DNA from: Gemmatimonadota bacterium
GTDB taxonomy: Bacteria > Latescibacterota > UBA2968 > UBA8231
Assembly (NCBI GenBank): GCA_018672475.1
Contig: JABHFS010000146.1
Span: forward strand, 62,001-126,000
DNA: 64,000 nucleotides
Reading direction: 5' to 3'
The notes under the pieces were generated by a model, which saw only the letters and a list, made by a program, of their open reading frames with translations, had not been told where the DNA came from and ran no database searches. The position numbers and the translations under genes are program-made. Shown in pieces: positions 51,434-61,413 of this stretch. Numbering within the stretch: the first letter of the stretch is position 1; every line of letters starts with the position of its first letter.

Positions 51434-53302
51434 CTATGCTTCTTTCTTGGCGTTCTTTTCAGTGCGATAGCGCAGGCTGTGTTGCAATTCTCTTTTGCGG
51501 ATGCGCAGGGATTTAGGCGTAATTTCTAAGAGCTCGTCGTTGTCCAAATACTCTATCGCATCATCCAATGAGAGAACACGCGGCGGTGAAAGTGCATCGA
51601 GAATGGCCTTGGGCGAGGCGCGGTGTCCGGTTAGGTGCTTGGTGCGGCAGACATTGAGTACGAGGTCTTCATTGCGAATAGTTTGGCCGACGACTTGGCC
51701 GCCGTATACGTCCTCGCCCGGGCCGATGAAAAATGTACCGCGCTGTTGCAGGTGCTCTAAGGCATATGCGACAGATGTCCCTGATTCATGGGATATGAGC
51801 GAGCCGTGTTCCTGCACGTCGATTTCCCCGGCCACCGGTTCATAATCGTGGAATAGCGTGTTAAAGGTTCCGGTGCCACGGGTGGTATTCAGGTAGGGCT
51901 GACGAAAGCCGAGAATACCACGCGTTGGGATTAAGAACTCGGCGTAAACAATGCCGTCATCGCCATGGCGAATATCTTGAAGCCGCCCTCGGCGCTTGCC
52001 GAGCATTTCGCTGACGGGGCCCAGGTATTCGCTGAGGACCTCAATGAATACACGTTCAACCGGTTCGAGCAAGCCGTTGTCACTCTTGCGGAAGATGACC
52101 TCGGGCTTGCTAACGGCCAATTCGTATCCTTCCCTGCGCATCGTTTCGAGCAAGATGGCCAGGTGTAATTCACCGCGACCGGATACGATGAATTCGCCGG
52201 AATTATCCGTGTCCTTAACGCGCAACGCGACATTGCTCTCGAGTTCGTCAAAGAGTCTTTTGCGGATTTCGCGGCTGGTGACGAAACGGCCCTCGCGGCC
52301 GGCGAAGGGACTGTTGTTGACCCTGAATACCATGCGTACGGTAGGTTCTTCGACCGTGATCGGCGGCAGGGGCATCGGTCGCTCCCGGCAGGTCAAGGTA
52401 TCGCCGATGCCAACCGCTGCAACGCCGGAAACCGCGACGATATTGCCCGCGTGCACTTGCTCAACGGGTACGCGTTTGAGGTCGCGGAAGATAAAGACCT
52501 GGCCGACGGTTTCCGGTGACATTTCACCTTCGGCGTTGATGTGCATAATCGCTTGGCCGGCCGACAGGGATCCGCTGCTCAAACGTCCAATGGCGATCTT
52601 GCCGACATAGGAACTGTGTTCCAAAGTCGTCACTAATAATTGCGGCGGTCCGTCGACGACAATCATCGGTGGTGGCAAGTGTCCGACGATCGCGTCAAAG
52701 AGCGGCTCCAAATTGTCACTTATTTGATCGGGCTCTAGGCCTGCGCGGCCCTCCAGGGCCCTCGTATATATCACGGGAAAATCGGCCTGATCGTCGGTGG
52801 CGCTCAAATCGACAAAGAGATCGAAGGTCGCATTGACCACTTCATCCGGGCGGGCGGCGGGGCGATCGATCTTGTTGACGACGACGACGACCTTGTGTCC
52901 GCGACTTAATGCCTGACGCAAGACGAAACGGGTCTGCGGCATCGGTCCGTCGACGGCATCTATCAGCAAAACTACACCATCGACCATATTCATAATGCGT
53001 TCGACCTCGCCACCAAAGTCGGCATGACCGGGAGTGTCGACGATATTTATCGTCGTGTCGCCGTGTAGTATGCCTGTGTTTTTGGCCAGAATCGTAATGC
53101 CTCGTTCGCGTTCGAGATCGTTTGAGTCGAGCACACGTTCGGCGACTTCCTGGTGCGCTTGGAAGACATTGCTCTGTTTGAGCATACCATCGACAAGGGT
53201 GGTTTTCCCGTGGTCAACATGGGCAATAATGGCGACATTGCGAATATCGTTGCGAGGGGCCATTTGCACCTCGTTTTGCACTGCGGATTCTGGTTGGGTC
53301 AT
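51434..53302 (-). CDS. typA: Translational GTPase TypA/BipA
   Basis: 622 residues. G domain: [16 protein letters not shown] (G1), RERGITI (G2), [12 protein letters not shown] (G3), [12 protein letters not shown] (G4). Domain V and the C-terminal TypA-specific part include [23 protein letters not shown] and [10 protein letters not shown] at the end. It binds the ribosome like EF-G and helps 50S assembly under stress and cold. ATG 53302 has GAGGA upstream; an in-frame ATG at 53263 with GAGGTGC is also possible. Operon with the DEAD-box helicase. Confidence 0.95.
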   Translation of the reverse strand: MTQPESAVQNEVQMAPRNDIRNVAIIAHVDHGKTTLVDGMLKQSNVFQAHQEVAERVLDSNDLERERGITILAKNTGILHGDTTINIVDTPGHADFGGEVERIMNMVDGVVLLIDAVDGPMPQTRFVLRQALSRGHKVVVVVNKIDRPAARPDEVVNATFDLFVDLSATDDQADFPVIYTRALEGRAGLEPDQISDNLEPLFDAIVGHLPPPMIVVDGPPQLLVTTLEHSSYVGKIAIGRLSSGSLSAGQAIMHINAEGEMSPETVGQVFIFRDLKRVPVEQVHAGNIVAVSGVAAVGIGDTLTCRERPMPLPPITVEEPTVRMVFRVNNSPFAGREGRFVTSREIRKRLFDELESNVALRVKDTDNSGEFIVSGRGELHLAILLETMRREGYELAVSKPEVIFRKSDNGLLEPVERVFIEVLSEYLGPVSEMLGKRRGRLQDIRHGDDGIVYAEFLIPTRGILGFRQPYLNTTRGTGTFNTLFHDYEPVAGEIDVQEHGSLISHESGTSVAYALEHLQQRGTFFIGPGEDVYGGQVVGQTIRNEDLVLNVCRTKHLTGHRASPKAILDALSPPRVLSLDDAIEYLDNDELLEITPKSLRIRKRELQHSLRYRTEKNAKKEA

Positions 53303-53331
53303 CGGTCCTCTAAGGTCGGGGCGGGAAAAAC

Positions 53332-53371
53332 AAAAGGGGCTATGCAGTTGTTAATCTGCGCGGCCCCTTTT
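53332..53371 (-). promoter_or_regulatory. Hairpin in the typA leader
   Basis: AAAAGGGGC (53332-53340) and GCCCCTTTT (53363-53371) form a 9-bp stem with an inner GCAG/CTGC pairing. It lies 30 bases upstream of the typA start, so it would be in the 5' leader of the typA-deaD mRNA and looks like a terminator; attenuation or cold-sensitive control is possible. Confidence 0.45.
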
Positions 53372-53684
53372 ATGGTCGCCGCACGAGATAACTCTACGCG
53401 GCATTTCGCTTTGCGTTTTGTCTAATCGATTTGGAATTCGTCTAATTTTTATAAGACAATGTGTTAGAATAATTTAGGGCACTTTTGCATATTCGGCAAG
53501 TCACCGACAAAATTAACCTAAGCTGATGAGTTAATCCGTTCTCGATCCCAATTTTAAGCCAGACCTAGTGAATCTTCCGGGTGTTTTTTTATCGAAAAAT
53601 CCAATATTGGCTAGACATGCGCTTCTTTACTGAGACTAGACCCCCATAACAAATATCTGTAGAGCCTATGATCGCCGATGCAAG
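53372..53684. other. A+T-rich intergenic stretch without a recognised gene
   Basis: It should contain the typA promoter. I see no clear -35/-10 pair, no RNA gene and no frame worth calling. Confidence 0.4.
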
Positions 53685-53800
53685 TTAAATAGTGGCATAC
53701 TCACCGATTGGGGTCCACCCAGGTGAGACCTTTGGGTTAGCTAAAAAGGCTTCTGGGCTGAGGTGTCCCAGGGACATGGGGTCTTTGCTCATTCCTTTTT
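53685..53800 (-). mobile_element. IS3-family transposase C-terminal remnant
   Basis: On the minus strand 37 codons read MSLGHLSPEAFLANPKVSPG and end with a TAA at 53685-53687. This is the typical end of an IS3/IS51-type OrfB. Everything upstream of it is gone. The sequence differs from the remnant at 46646 (RRGYLSPEEFIKTK), so it stems from a separate element. Confidence 0.6.
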
Positions 53801-53939
53801 TCAATGTATGTATTGACATGGTACAGCTCCGGGGAGAGAAGTTTTTTTGATCGCTGGCAGCTGCAAATAAAATGCAACTCTGGGCTTGTACTTCAACTTA
53901 TACGATTGTCGTGTACAAAGGATACTATCAATAAACGGA

Positions 53940-54197
53940 CGCAAGAAGATCGCTGCGATACTCACCACCTGTTTCACTCGATCCCATGCCGAAGTGATCC
54001 TCCCCAAGTTGATCAAGGGGTTTCCCACAGGCCATGGCATGCTGGAGCCGCAGGTGGACCTGGCATCGATCTATCTGGATCAGATCCACGAAGAAGATGT
54101 CTGCGCTCCGTTTGCCCGGGAACACGGTATTCCCATCTACCCAAGCATCATCAAAGCACTCACCCTGGGGGACGGGCGAGCAGTCCTGTTGAATTAA
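53940..54197 (+). pseudogene. Truncated gene fragment, oxidoreductase-like N-terminus
   Basis: A frame of about 85 codons reads KKIAAILTTCFTRSHAEVIL, KLIKGFPTGHGMLEPQVDLA, SIYLDQIHEEDVCAPFAREH and GIPIYPSIIKALTLG, then stops. It looks like the N-terminal Rossmann-type part of a longer protein related in style to Gfo/Idh/MocA-like genes of uncultured bacteria. The start region (MYFNLYDCRVQRILS) looks like chance sequence, and the rest of the protein is missing. The family cannot be named safely. Confidence 0.5.
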
Positions 54198-54490
54198 GGT
54201 GAGAAATACGGTCATTCAAAACCTCACTGGCCAATGGCAACGGTAGCGGTTGGCGCGGCGGCGGCTACGGAGGCGGTAGAGATCATTGGCCAGGCTTTTG
54301 TGGATGCGTTTGGGGATTAGATCGGACGCTATCTATAGGCCATCTATAAACCATCTATTAAAAGTAGTAGGAATACACGATAATTGTTTGACTCTGTAAG
54401 TATTGGCAGTCTAAGTTAGACGCTATGATAGTAGGAGTATACTACATCATTAGGATCGGTTAGAAACGCGTATAAACAAGGGGGTGAATT
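54198..54490. other. Intergenic debris
   Basis: It holds a 28-codon Ala-rich frame (54234-54320, ending IIGQAFVDAFGD) without a ribosome site, which may be another gene scrap, and A+T-rich sequence before the next gene. No promoter is convincing. Confidence 0.3.
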
Positions 54491-55660
54491 ATGGCAAAAT
54501 ACCGCACCGCAGTGATTGCTTGCGGCATTATTGGCCGCGTGCATGCACGTGGCTGGCTGGGAGTCGAAGGACAGCCTACTGAAATAGGTGCTTTAGCCGA
54601 TACCAATTCCGATGCGCAAAAAGAATACGGTGACTTTTTCGAGGTCGGCGAAGAACACCGCTATGGCGACTATCGCGAAATGCTTGATAAAGAACAGCCG
54701 GATTTCGTCGATGTGTGCTCTTGGCACCAAATGCACGCAGAGATGGTCATCGCCGCTGCGGCTAGAGGCCCCAAGGCGATACTCTGCCAAAAACCAATGG
54801 CGGTTGATTTGCGCGAGGCCGACGACATGCTGACGGCATGCGCGCGTAATAATGTGAAGCTCATCATTGCCTATCAGCGGCCGCACCATGCGGTCTGGCT
54901 CAGGGCACGCGAGTTGGTGCGGGAGGGGGTTATCGGAAAAATTAGCCAAGTTCAGATGGCTTGCGGGGGAAACCTGCTCAACACCAACTCACACAATATC
55001 CGTCTGGCGCTTTTTATGATGGATGAACCTGAGGTGGAGTGGGTGGTGGGTGCTGTGGAGCGGACTACTGAACTTGTCGAGCGCGGTTTGCCTGCTGAAG
55101 ATGCCTGTATGGGGGTGGCTGGTTGTGCGAATGGCGCCAGTATTCTTATCATGGGGAATTTGGTTGGCGGTCTTGGCCAGGGGTGTCGGATTATCGGCTC
55201 GGAGGGCATTATGGAACTCAGCACCGATCGCTTGCCCGATAGTGAAGTGCCAAGCGATGCGCCGATGTATATGCCCGAGGGCCCCTCCGCCCGCTACAAC
55301 TGCGAATTTGGCACCGGCAGATATCTCAATGCTTCAACTGAGGGATGGCAAGAGATTGATGCGCCGATACACGATAGTTGGGCGCATCAGTGCCAAGAGG
55401 CGATTGATTGGGTCGAGGGTAAGATCGAGGCGCCGATCAGCGGTGGCGACAGGGGGCGGGCAGTGCAGGAAGTGATGATGGCGTTGTTTGAATCTGCGCG
55501 AAAGCGACAACGCATTCATCTGCCCCTAAAAACGCGGGTCAACCCATTGAATCTAATGGTCGCCAATGGCGACTTGCCTGTAGAATGGCCGGGAGCCCAT
55601 GAAACCCGCTCGAGCTTAGTGCGAGGCGAGGGCATGTCTTGGCACGATGAAAAAAAATAA
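54491..55660 (+). CDS. Gfo/Idh/MocA-family oxidoreductase
   Basis: 389 residues. The NAD(P) fold starts VIACGIIGRVHARGW, a variant of GxGxxG; the catalytic-region motif is CQKPMAVD, where most members have EKP, and the Lys is kept. The C-terminal alpha/beta domain includes HNIRLALFMMDEPEVEW with the usual His/Asp region. It reduces or oxidises a sugar or cyclitol. GGGGTG precedes ATG 54491. It converges on purT. Confidence 0.85.
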   Translation: MAKYRTAVIACGIIGRVHARGWLGVEGQPTEIGALADTNSDAQKEYGDFFEVGEEHRYGDYREMLDKEQPDFVDVCSWHQMHAEMVIAAAARGPKAILCQKPMAVDLREADDMLTACARNNVKLIIAYQRPHHAVWLRARELVREGVIGKISQVQMACGGNLLNTNSHNIRLALFMMDEPEVEWVVGAVERTTELVERGLPAEDACMGVAGCANGASILIMGNLVGGLGQGCRIIGSEGIMELSTDRLPDSEVPSDAPMYMPEGPSARYNCEFGTGRYLNASTEGWQEIDAPIHDSWAHQCQEAIDWVEGKIEAPISGGDRGRAVQEVMMALFESARKRQRIHLPLKTRVNPLNLMVANGDLPVEWPGAHETRSSLVRGEGMSWHDEKK

Positions 55661-55722
55661 CCTAAGATCGGAGAATCTTAGAAGTAGTTTTTTGCCATAG
55701 AAAATGAGGTGGCGAGAAAAGG

Positions 55723-55774
55723 ATAAGGCGTCTGCGGTTTTGCCATAATTGGGCAAAAAGAGCAGACGCCTTAT
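55723..55774. terminator. Two-stage hairpin between convergent genes
   Basis: ATAAGGCGTCTGC (55723-55735) pairs perfectly with 55762-55774, and inside it TTTTGCC (55738-55744) pairs with GGCAAAA (55752-55758). The 20-bp interrupted stem lies between the oxidoreductase and purT ends and is likely a bidirectional terminator. Confidence 0.75.
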
Positions 55775-55830
55775 CTATGTTTAGAGATGCTAAGCCGCTA
55801 CAGGTAGCCCAGACGATGGTTTGTTTGCTG

Positions 55831-57012
55831 TCATAGAGTAATTTTAACGGCCCCGGAAGCTGTGCGGGCTTTGTGCAATGCTTCATCTAGGTCATTGCCG
55901 CGCGCTAGGGCGACCCCCATGCGGCGTTTGCCGGCCACTTCGGGTTTGCCAAAGAGTCTGAGTTGCGTATCGGGTTGTTGTAGGGCTTTATCGAGCTGCC
56001 CGAACTGAACCTGTTGTGAAGTGCCTTCGACTAGGATGACGCTCGAAGCGGATGGGCCGTGTTGGGCGATATTGGGAATGGGTAAGCCAAGGATGGCACG
56101 AGCATGCAGGGCAAATTCCGAGAGATCCTGAGAAATTAGTGTGACCATGCCGGTATCGTGTGGGCGCGGCGATACTTCGCTGAAATAGACATCGTCGCCT
56201 TTGACGAAGAGTTCGACGCCAAATAAACCCCGGCCGCCCAGGCCGTCGGTGATCGAGCGGGCGATATGTTCCGCTTCGCTACGGGCCTTATCACTCATCG
56301 GCTGTGGTTGCCACGACTCGCGATAATCGCCGTCAATTTGCATATGGCCGATGGGCGCACAGAAACTCGTGCCGCCTTCGTGGCGCACGGTGAGCAGGGT
56401 GATCTCGTAGTCAAAGTCGACAAAACCTTCTATGATCACGGTGCCGGCCCCAGCGCGACCGCCCTCCTGCGCGTAGTTCCAGCTCTTGGCGATATCAGCT
56501 TCTTCACGAACGGTGCTTTGTCCCTTGCCCGATGAACTCATAATGGGCTTGATGACACAGGGCATGCCGATCGCTTCGATCGCCGCGCGATAGTCCTCTT
56601 CGGTCGAGGCGAAACGGTAGGCGGAGGTTTTGAGCTGGAGCTCCTCGGCGGCGAGCCGGCGAATCCCCTCGCGGTTCATCGTCAGGCGGGTAGCTCTGGC
56701 GGTCGGGATGATATGGAAGCCTTCTTGCTCTAATTCGACCAGGGTATCGGTGGCGATCGCCTCGATTTCGGGCACGACCAAGTCTGGTTTTTCTTCTTCG
56801 ATGATTTTGCGCAGCGCCGTGCCGTCGAGCATGCTAATCGTATAGGAACGGTGGGCGACCTGCATGGCCGGTGCATTTTCGTAGCGATCGACGGCGACAA
56901 CCTCAACTCCGAGTCGCTGCAGCTCGATCACGACTTCCTTGCCCAATTCGCCTGAACCGCACATAAGGACTTTAGTCGCCGTGGGAGATAGTGGGGTGCC
57001 AAGGGTACTCAT
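55831..57012 (-). CDS. purT: Formate-dependent phosphoribosylglycinamide formyltransferase (PurT)
   Basis: 393 residues, matching E. coli PurT (392). An ATP-grasp enzyme: [100 protein letters not shown]. It makes formyl-GAR from GAR, formate and ATP in purine synthesis. GGAGGAAATACC precedes ATG 57012. Confidence 0.96.
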   Translation of the reverse strand: MSTLGTPLSPTATKVLMCGSGELGKEVVIELQRLGVEVVAVDRYENAPAMQVAHRSYTISMLDGTALRKIIEEEKPDLVVPEIEAIATDTLVELEQEGFHIIPTARATRLTMNREGIRRLAAEELQLKTSAYRFASTEEDYRAAIEAIGMPCVIKPIMSSSGKGQSTVREEADIAKSWNYAQEGGRAGAGTVIIEGFVDFDYEITLLTVRHEGGTSFCAPIGHMQIDGDYRESWQPQPMSDKARSEAEHIARSITDGLGGRGLFGVELFVKGDDVYFSEVSPRPHDTGMVTLISQDLSEFALHARAILGLPIPNIAQHGPSASSVILVEGTSQQVQFGQLDKALQQPDTQLRLFGKPEVAGKRRMGVALARGNDLDEALHKARTASGAVKITL

Positions 57013-57121
57013 GGTATTTCCTCCGAGGGGTGTTAGGCTGGGTGGATCGTTCTCTTTAATAGACCAAACGAGGTTGGGCAGATGGCAAAAAAGAGCGTGG
57101 GGAAGTGGGGAAATATAGGAT

Positions 57122-57155
57122 CTGGTTGCCCCGTGATCAATTACGAGGCAACCAG
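57122..57155 (-). terminator. Hairpin downstream of msrAB
   Basis: CTGGTTGCC (57122-57130) pairs with GGCAACCAG (57147-57155), extended by CGT/ACG. It lies just after the msrAB stop and before purT on the same strand. No U-run follows in the direction of transcription. Confidence 0.5.
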
Positions 57156-57164
57156 TGTATCGCG

Positions 57165-58220
57165 TTATTCAAAGAGTGGTAGATAATCTCCATACCCTTC
57201 ATCGGCCAATTGCTCCGTCGGCACAAAGCGTAACGATGCCGAATTTATACAGTAGCGCAACCCCGTTGGTGCCGGACCGTCTTCAAAAACATGGCCGAGG
57301 TGTGAATCGCCAAATTTACTGCGCACTTCGACACGGGTCATAAAAAGTGCATTGTCGCGGTGTTCGACGATGTGTTCGGCTTCGAGTGATTGCGTGAAGC
57401 TCGGCCATCCGGTGCCGGATTTGAACTTATGCATAGAGCTAAAAAGCGGCTCACCGGATGCTATATCAACGTAGATTCCTGCGGCTTTATTGTCCCAATA
57501 GGCGTTGCGAAAAGGCCGCTCGGTTGCGTCTTCCTGGGTGACCTGGTATTGCAAGTCGGTGAGTTTGGCGCGCAGCTCGTCCATCGGCGGTTTTTTATAA
57601 GGCTTGCTCGTGGTTGGCATAGGTAGATCTTTTTCCCAGGTCGCGGCGATAAAGCGATCCCGTCCTGACCCTTGGCGATAGCTGTTATAATGGCGGCGGT
57701 TTTTCTTGTGATAATCTTGGTGATCGTCTTCGGCGGTATAGAAAGTCACGGCTGGGCGAATTGGGGTGACGATCTCTTTGTCGAAGCGGCCCGATTCAAT
57801 CAGGGCTTGCTTGCTGGCCGCGGCCAATTGACGTTGCTCTTCACCGTGGTAGAAAATTGCCGAAGTGTATTGGTGCCCGCGGTCGTAAAACGAGCCACCA
57901 GAATCGGTGGGGTCGAATTGCCGCCAATAGATATCGAGCAGTTGTTGGTACGATATTTTCTTGGGATTAAAAGTAATCTCTACGGACTCTATGTGTTTGG
58001 TCCTACCTGAGGAAACCTGCTTGTAGCTCGGATTTTCCTTTTCGCCCCCGGTATAGCCCGATATTGCAGAGATGACGCCCTCGACTTTGTCAAAGGGGGC
58101 TTCGATACACCAAAAACACCCGCCGGCAAAGGTAGCTTTGGCGTAGGGTTGCGCAGGACTTTTACTAGGGGTTAAAGAAAATAGCAACAGGCTGATCAGG
58201 CCGGTTAATTTGAAAGTCAT
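57165..58220 (-). CDS. msrAB: Exported MsrA-MsrB methionine sulfoxide reductase fusion
   Basis: 351 residues: signal peptide ([20 protein letters not shown]), MsrA domain with the catalytic Cys in [16 protein letters not shown] and YYRQFDPTD-like YWRQFDPTD, then MsrB with [11 protein letters not shown] and the catalytic Cys in [12 protein letters not shown]. The MsrB zinc Cys pairs are absent, so it is the non-zinc form. Both active residues use Cys codons. It repairs oxidised Met in envelope proteins with electrons from thioredoxin-like partners. GAAGGAAA lies before ATG 58220. Confidence 0.95.
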   Translation of the reverse strand: MTFKLTGLISLLLFSLTPSKSPAQPYAKATFAGGCFWCIEAPFDKVEGVISAISGYTGGEKENPSYKQVSSGRTKHIESVEITFNPKKISYQQLLDIYWRQFDPTDSGGSFYDRGHQYTSAIFYHGEEQRQLAAASKQALIESGRFDKEIVTPIRPAVTFYTAEDDHQDYHKKNRRHYNSYRQGSGRDRFIAATWEKDLPMPTTSKPYKKPPMDELRAKLTDLQYQVTQEDATERPFRNAYWDNKAAGIYVDIASGEPLFSSMHKFKSGTGWPSFTQSLEAEHIVEHRDNALFMTRVEVRSKFGDSHLGHVFEDGPAPTGLRYCINSASLRFVPTEQLADEGYGDYLPLFE

Positions 58221-58375
58221 AGTGATTTTTCCTTCTGTGGGCTCTTGTGAATATCATCTTGCACTTATAGAACTTAGCAAATAGATATCACGGGGAAATC
58301 ACAAAAAATTAAAAAAGCATTGACTATGTCCGTTTGCGATTTCATTGTTAAGGCCCTTGTTGGAGGAAAATATCT

Positions 58376-59068
58376 GTGATTGAAATTGAAAATCTACAAA
58401 AGAAATATGCTGGTAATTGGGCATTGCGGGGTATTTCCCTGCAAATTGCAGCGGGCAAAGTTACCGGGATATTGGGTGAAAATGGCAGTGGTAAGAGTAC
58501 TTTGTTCAAAATACTTGCAGGGGTGGTTCGGCCATCGGGCGGGCATGTGAGCATACGGGGTGAGTCCCTGGGGGTTAATACCCGTAGGCAGACGGCTTAT
58601 TTGCCGGAGGTCGATCCTTTTTACAATTGGATGCAAGTCGGCGAGCAATTGCAGTTTCTCGCCAGTTTCTACGCCGGTTGGGATTGGAATAAGACGGATG
58701 AATTATTGCAGTTTATGGGCATTTCTAAGGATGTAAGAATCGGCACCTTGTCCAAGGGGCAAAAAGCCCGCTTGAAAGTTATTAGCGGTTTTTGTTGGTC
58801 GAATAACCTAGTGCTTATGGACGAACCGTTCAACGGCATCGATCCACCGTCGAGAAAGAAGATATTACAAGCTGTTTTTGGTGAATTCCGCTATGGGGAG
58901 CAGCAGGCCATCGTCATTTCGACACACTTAGTGAGCGAGGTCGAGGAATTTATCGACGATGTGGTGTATTTGCGAGACGGGGAAATTGCTTTAATGGGTA
59001 GTGCGCAAACATTGCGCGAGCAGCGCTCGCAATCCCTTTCGGACATCTTTGCAGAGGTGGTGGCATGA
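58376..59068 (+). CDS. ABC transporter ATP-binding protein
   Basis: 230 residues from GTG 58376 with TTGGAGGA upstream. Walker A GENGSGKST, Q-loop region AYLPEVDPFYNW, signature LSKGQKARLK (a variant of LSGGQ), Walker B LVLMDEPFNGIDP and the switch His in STHLVSEVEE. It is of the CcmA/NatA-like export class. The permease start overlaps its stop by 4 bases (ATGA). Confidence 0.92.
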   Translation: MIEIENLQKKYAGNWALRGISLQIAAGKVTGILGENGSGKSTLFKILAGVVRPSGGHVSIRGESLGVNTRRQTAYLPEVDPFYNWMQVGEQLQFLASFYAGWDWNKTDELLQFMGISKDVRIGTLSKGQKARLKVISGFCWSNNLVLMDEPFNGIDPPSRKKILQAVFGEFRYGEQQAIVISTHLVSEVEEFIDDVVYLRDGEIALMGSAQTLREQRSQSLSDIFAEVVA

Positions 59069-59805
59069 GACCATTTGCCGTGTTATACCTTAAAGAATTT
59101 AAGGACAACCTGAATACCGTCGCTCTGCTTTGGGTGGCTACGTTCGCCATTGGCCTTTACGCCATAAGCCAACAAGCCGAGGCGGGTATTTGGGTGTCGA
59201 TATTAGCGGCGAGCCCCTACATGGGGGTCTTGATATTACCTTTTTTGCTCGCGCAATCCTTCGCCAGTGAAATAAAAGCACAAACAAATTATCAATTATT
59301 GGCCCTACCTATAGCTCGTTGGCAGGTGGGACTGAGCAAAGTTGCGGTGGTGGTTACGGCGGGATCGGGGATCTGGTTGTTCACTACGGGGGCCATTCAT
59401 TGGCTGGCTATTGGTTTTGATGAAAGCGATATGACCTTTTTGCAAGGATCGAAATTGCAGGGCATTGATATTTGGGTACTGAGCGGATTGGGTTACCATG
59501 CTTTTGCATTGTTGTTGCTGGGCATTGCTTGTGTCATGGAGGGGGCCAAACAATACATAAAAAAACGGCGAAGATTGCTTGGTTTGGGTGTGTTTATAGC
59601 CTGTTTTTGGGTGTATTTCAAATTCACCGGTGAGCTTTCGATAGATTTGGGTGATTTGGGGGTCTATTCGCTTGAATCCGAATTTTTGCACAGCGATGAA
59701 CCTATGCAAGCCCCCATTGCAGGCTTGTTGTATACGGCGGTGATGGGAATCGGGTTTATAGCTATAGGGTTGGGTTTGTACGATCGCTTTGCTGAAGTAG
59801 ACTAA
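59065..59805 (+). CDS. ABC transporter permease (ABC-2 type)
   Basis: 246 residues with about six TM helices. The N-terminal part (RPFAVLYLKEFKDNLNTVAL) and LLALPIARWQVGLSKV before the third helix match ABC-2 export permeases. It pairs with the ATPase encoded upstream. Substrate unknown; a downstream lipoprotein of the LiaF-like kind suggests envelope stress or peptide export (inference). Confidence 0.85.
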   Translation: MRPFAVLYLKEFKDNLNTVALLWVATFAIGLYAISQQAEAGIWVSILAASPYMGVLILPFLLAQSFASEIKAQTNYQLLALPIARWQVGLSKVAVVVTAGSGIWLFTTGAIHWLAIGFDESDMTFLQGSKLQGIDIWVLSGLGYHAFALLLLGIACVMEGAKQYIKKRRRLLGLGVFIACFWVYFKFTGELSIDLGDLGVYSLESEFLHSDEPMQAPIAGLLYTAVMGIGFIAIGLGLYDRFAEVD

Positions 59806-59820
59806 AAAAGAGAGGCAAAA

Positions 59821-60686
59821 TTGCATTCACATTCAAAGTTAAGCCGATTATTGTGTGTTATGGGGGGGCTCTTTTGAGCTGTGGGCCGACTTGGAGTGCT
59901 GAAGGCGAAATGTTGCAAATAAGCAAGAGCGTTGATTTTGGGGATGCCGAGAGCGTGGAAATTGAGGTGGAGCTACGAGTGGGTGAATTGACCTTGCTTG
60001 CAATGGATGGGACGGGGCTAAATGGGAATTTCCGCTTCAGCTCTGGGCATGGAGAACCCCAAATTGATTATCAAGTAGAGGGTCGCCGAGGCGTCCTGCG
60101 CATCACCGAAGCGGGTAGCAATGGTAACGATCGATCGGTCGATTTGGAGGGCGATCTCGAAGATGGCTTCAACTGGAATTTTTCCGATCACGAGACGATG
60201 TGGGATATACAGTTGGGGCACGGTCAGCCCTTGGTCGTCGAGGTGAATGCGGGGGCGATGGCCGGGACGATTGATCTGCGCGGCCTAAGTCTGCAAAGCT
60301 TTAAATTGGAAACGGGTGCAGGGGATATCGATCTTGATTTGAGGGGGGGGTGGTTGGGCAATTCCGAGGTGGAGATCGATGTTGGCGTCGGTGAACTTGA
60401 ACTGCTATTACCAGAAGGTATGGGTTTGGCGTTAGTGCTCGAAAGTGGGATCGGTAGTGTCGATATAGAAGGGTTAGAGAAACTCGCAGGAGAGCAGATG
60501 GAGACCGAAGGGGTTCGCATGCCTTTTTGGGGCGTGGAGATCAAACCGGAAAGCGGTGGTTGGTTTGATCGCCACCTTGGTCAAAACGGTGTTTGGACCA
60601 ACGAAAGTTATGGGCAGAGTACAACGAATTTAAGGCTCCGCGTCAAAGTGGGGGTTGGGCAATTGCGGGTCAGGGTCAAGGATTGA
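59821..60686 (+). CDS. Adhesin/LiaF-like lipoprotein with a frameshift in a G7 tract
   Basis: The main frame (from GTG 59853, 277 residues) has a beta-helix/toast-rack-like body: VEIEVELRVGELTLLAMDG, LVVEVNAGAMAGTIDLRGLS, LETGAGDIDLDLRGG, VEIDVGVGELELLLPEG, as in LiaF/DUF2154-type proteins. A better start, TTG 59821 with AGAGAGG upstream, reads MHSHSKLSRLLCVMGG, and after one extra G in the tract 59862-59868 continues ALLSCGPTWSAEGE, which makes a lipoprotein signal. As given, that frame ends at TGA. Either one G is missing from the assembly or the tract varies in length. Confidence 0.65.
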
Positions 60687-60855
60687 TTCGCAATTACGCG
60701 ATAGCCGATCCTGGTGAAAAGGAATTTTTCTCAGCGATTTAGCCTATTTAAGCCTAAATGCAGACAATAAAAGGAGAATGCAGATAATTGTAAATCATTG
60801 TTTTTCATTTGATTAAGAATGGTTTATATTTGGGCGGTAGGAATAATCGCAGGGG

Positions 60856-61128
60856 ATGCATATTATGGATATTGCCAATATTACCTTGTTGCAAATTATC
60901 GTGGTGTGGGTTGCAGGGGCGGGTATTGCTTTAATTGGTGCTATGGTAAAAGGTGGGGGTAAGTTGGTTACTTCCTATTTTCTGCTAAGTTTTTTATTAG
61001 GGCCGATTGCGATTGTATGGCTGATCTTTGATGGTCGCAAAGCCTGTCCATTTTGCCATAACATCTTAAAGCCAAGCCTCAAAGTCTGCCCGCATTGTGA
61101 CCATCGCTTAGTATATCCCCATCTGTAA
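60856..61128 (+). CDS. Small membrane protein with C-terminal zinc ribbon
   Basis: 90 residues; ATG 60865 is another start. Two TM helices (about 10-30 and 42-58) are followed by CPFCHNILKPSLKVCPHCDH, a four-Cys zinc ribbon. The family is not recognised; the layout is common for small regulatory or scaffolding membrane proteins. It stands alone between the ABC/lipoprotein operon and the Omp85-like gene. Confidence 0.7.
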   Translation: MHIMDIANITLLQIIVVWVAGAGIALIGAMVKGGGKLVTSYFLLSFLLGPIAIVWLIFDGRKACPFCHNILKPSLKVCPHCDHRLVYPHL

Positions 61129-61413
61129 TTTTTATTTTTCCGACTTAGCATGAGCGTTGTCCCACTTGGGAGAGCGCTTTTTTTCTTAATTGGCCGAGTT
61201 AATGAAATGCGCTACCTGGTTATCTGCCTTGTAGTTAGGATTTTCTCTTTGGCATCCTGGGGTTTTCTCGAAATTTGCAAATAGGGTTCGGGTCAATACC
61301 GGTGAACTCATCTGCGCATTCAATATCTCAACCAATCGACTGTTCATGCGGACTGTCTGAGTTGAGTATTTTAGAAGCCTTCGAAGACAAGTCGAGCGTA
61401 TAGCGGCGATTCT

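Noticed and set aside
54388-54429. TTGACT and TATGAT upstream of the Gfo/Idh gene as a promoter
   Set aside because: The two boxes are 30 bases apart, far outside the usable range.
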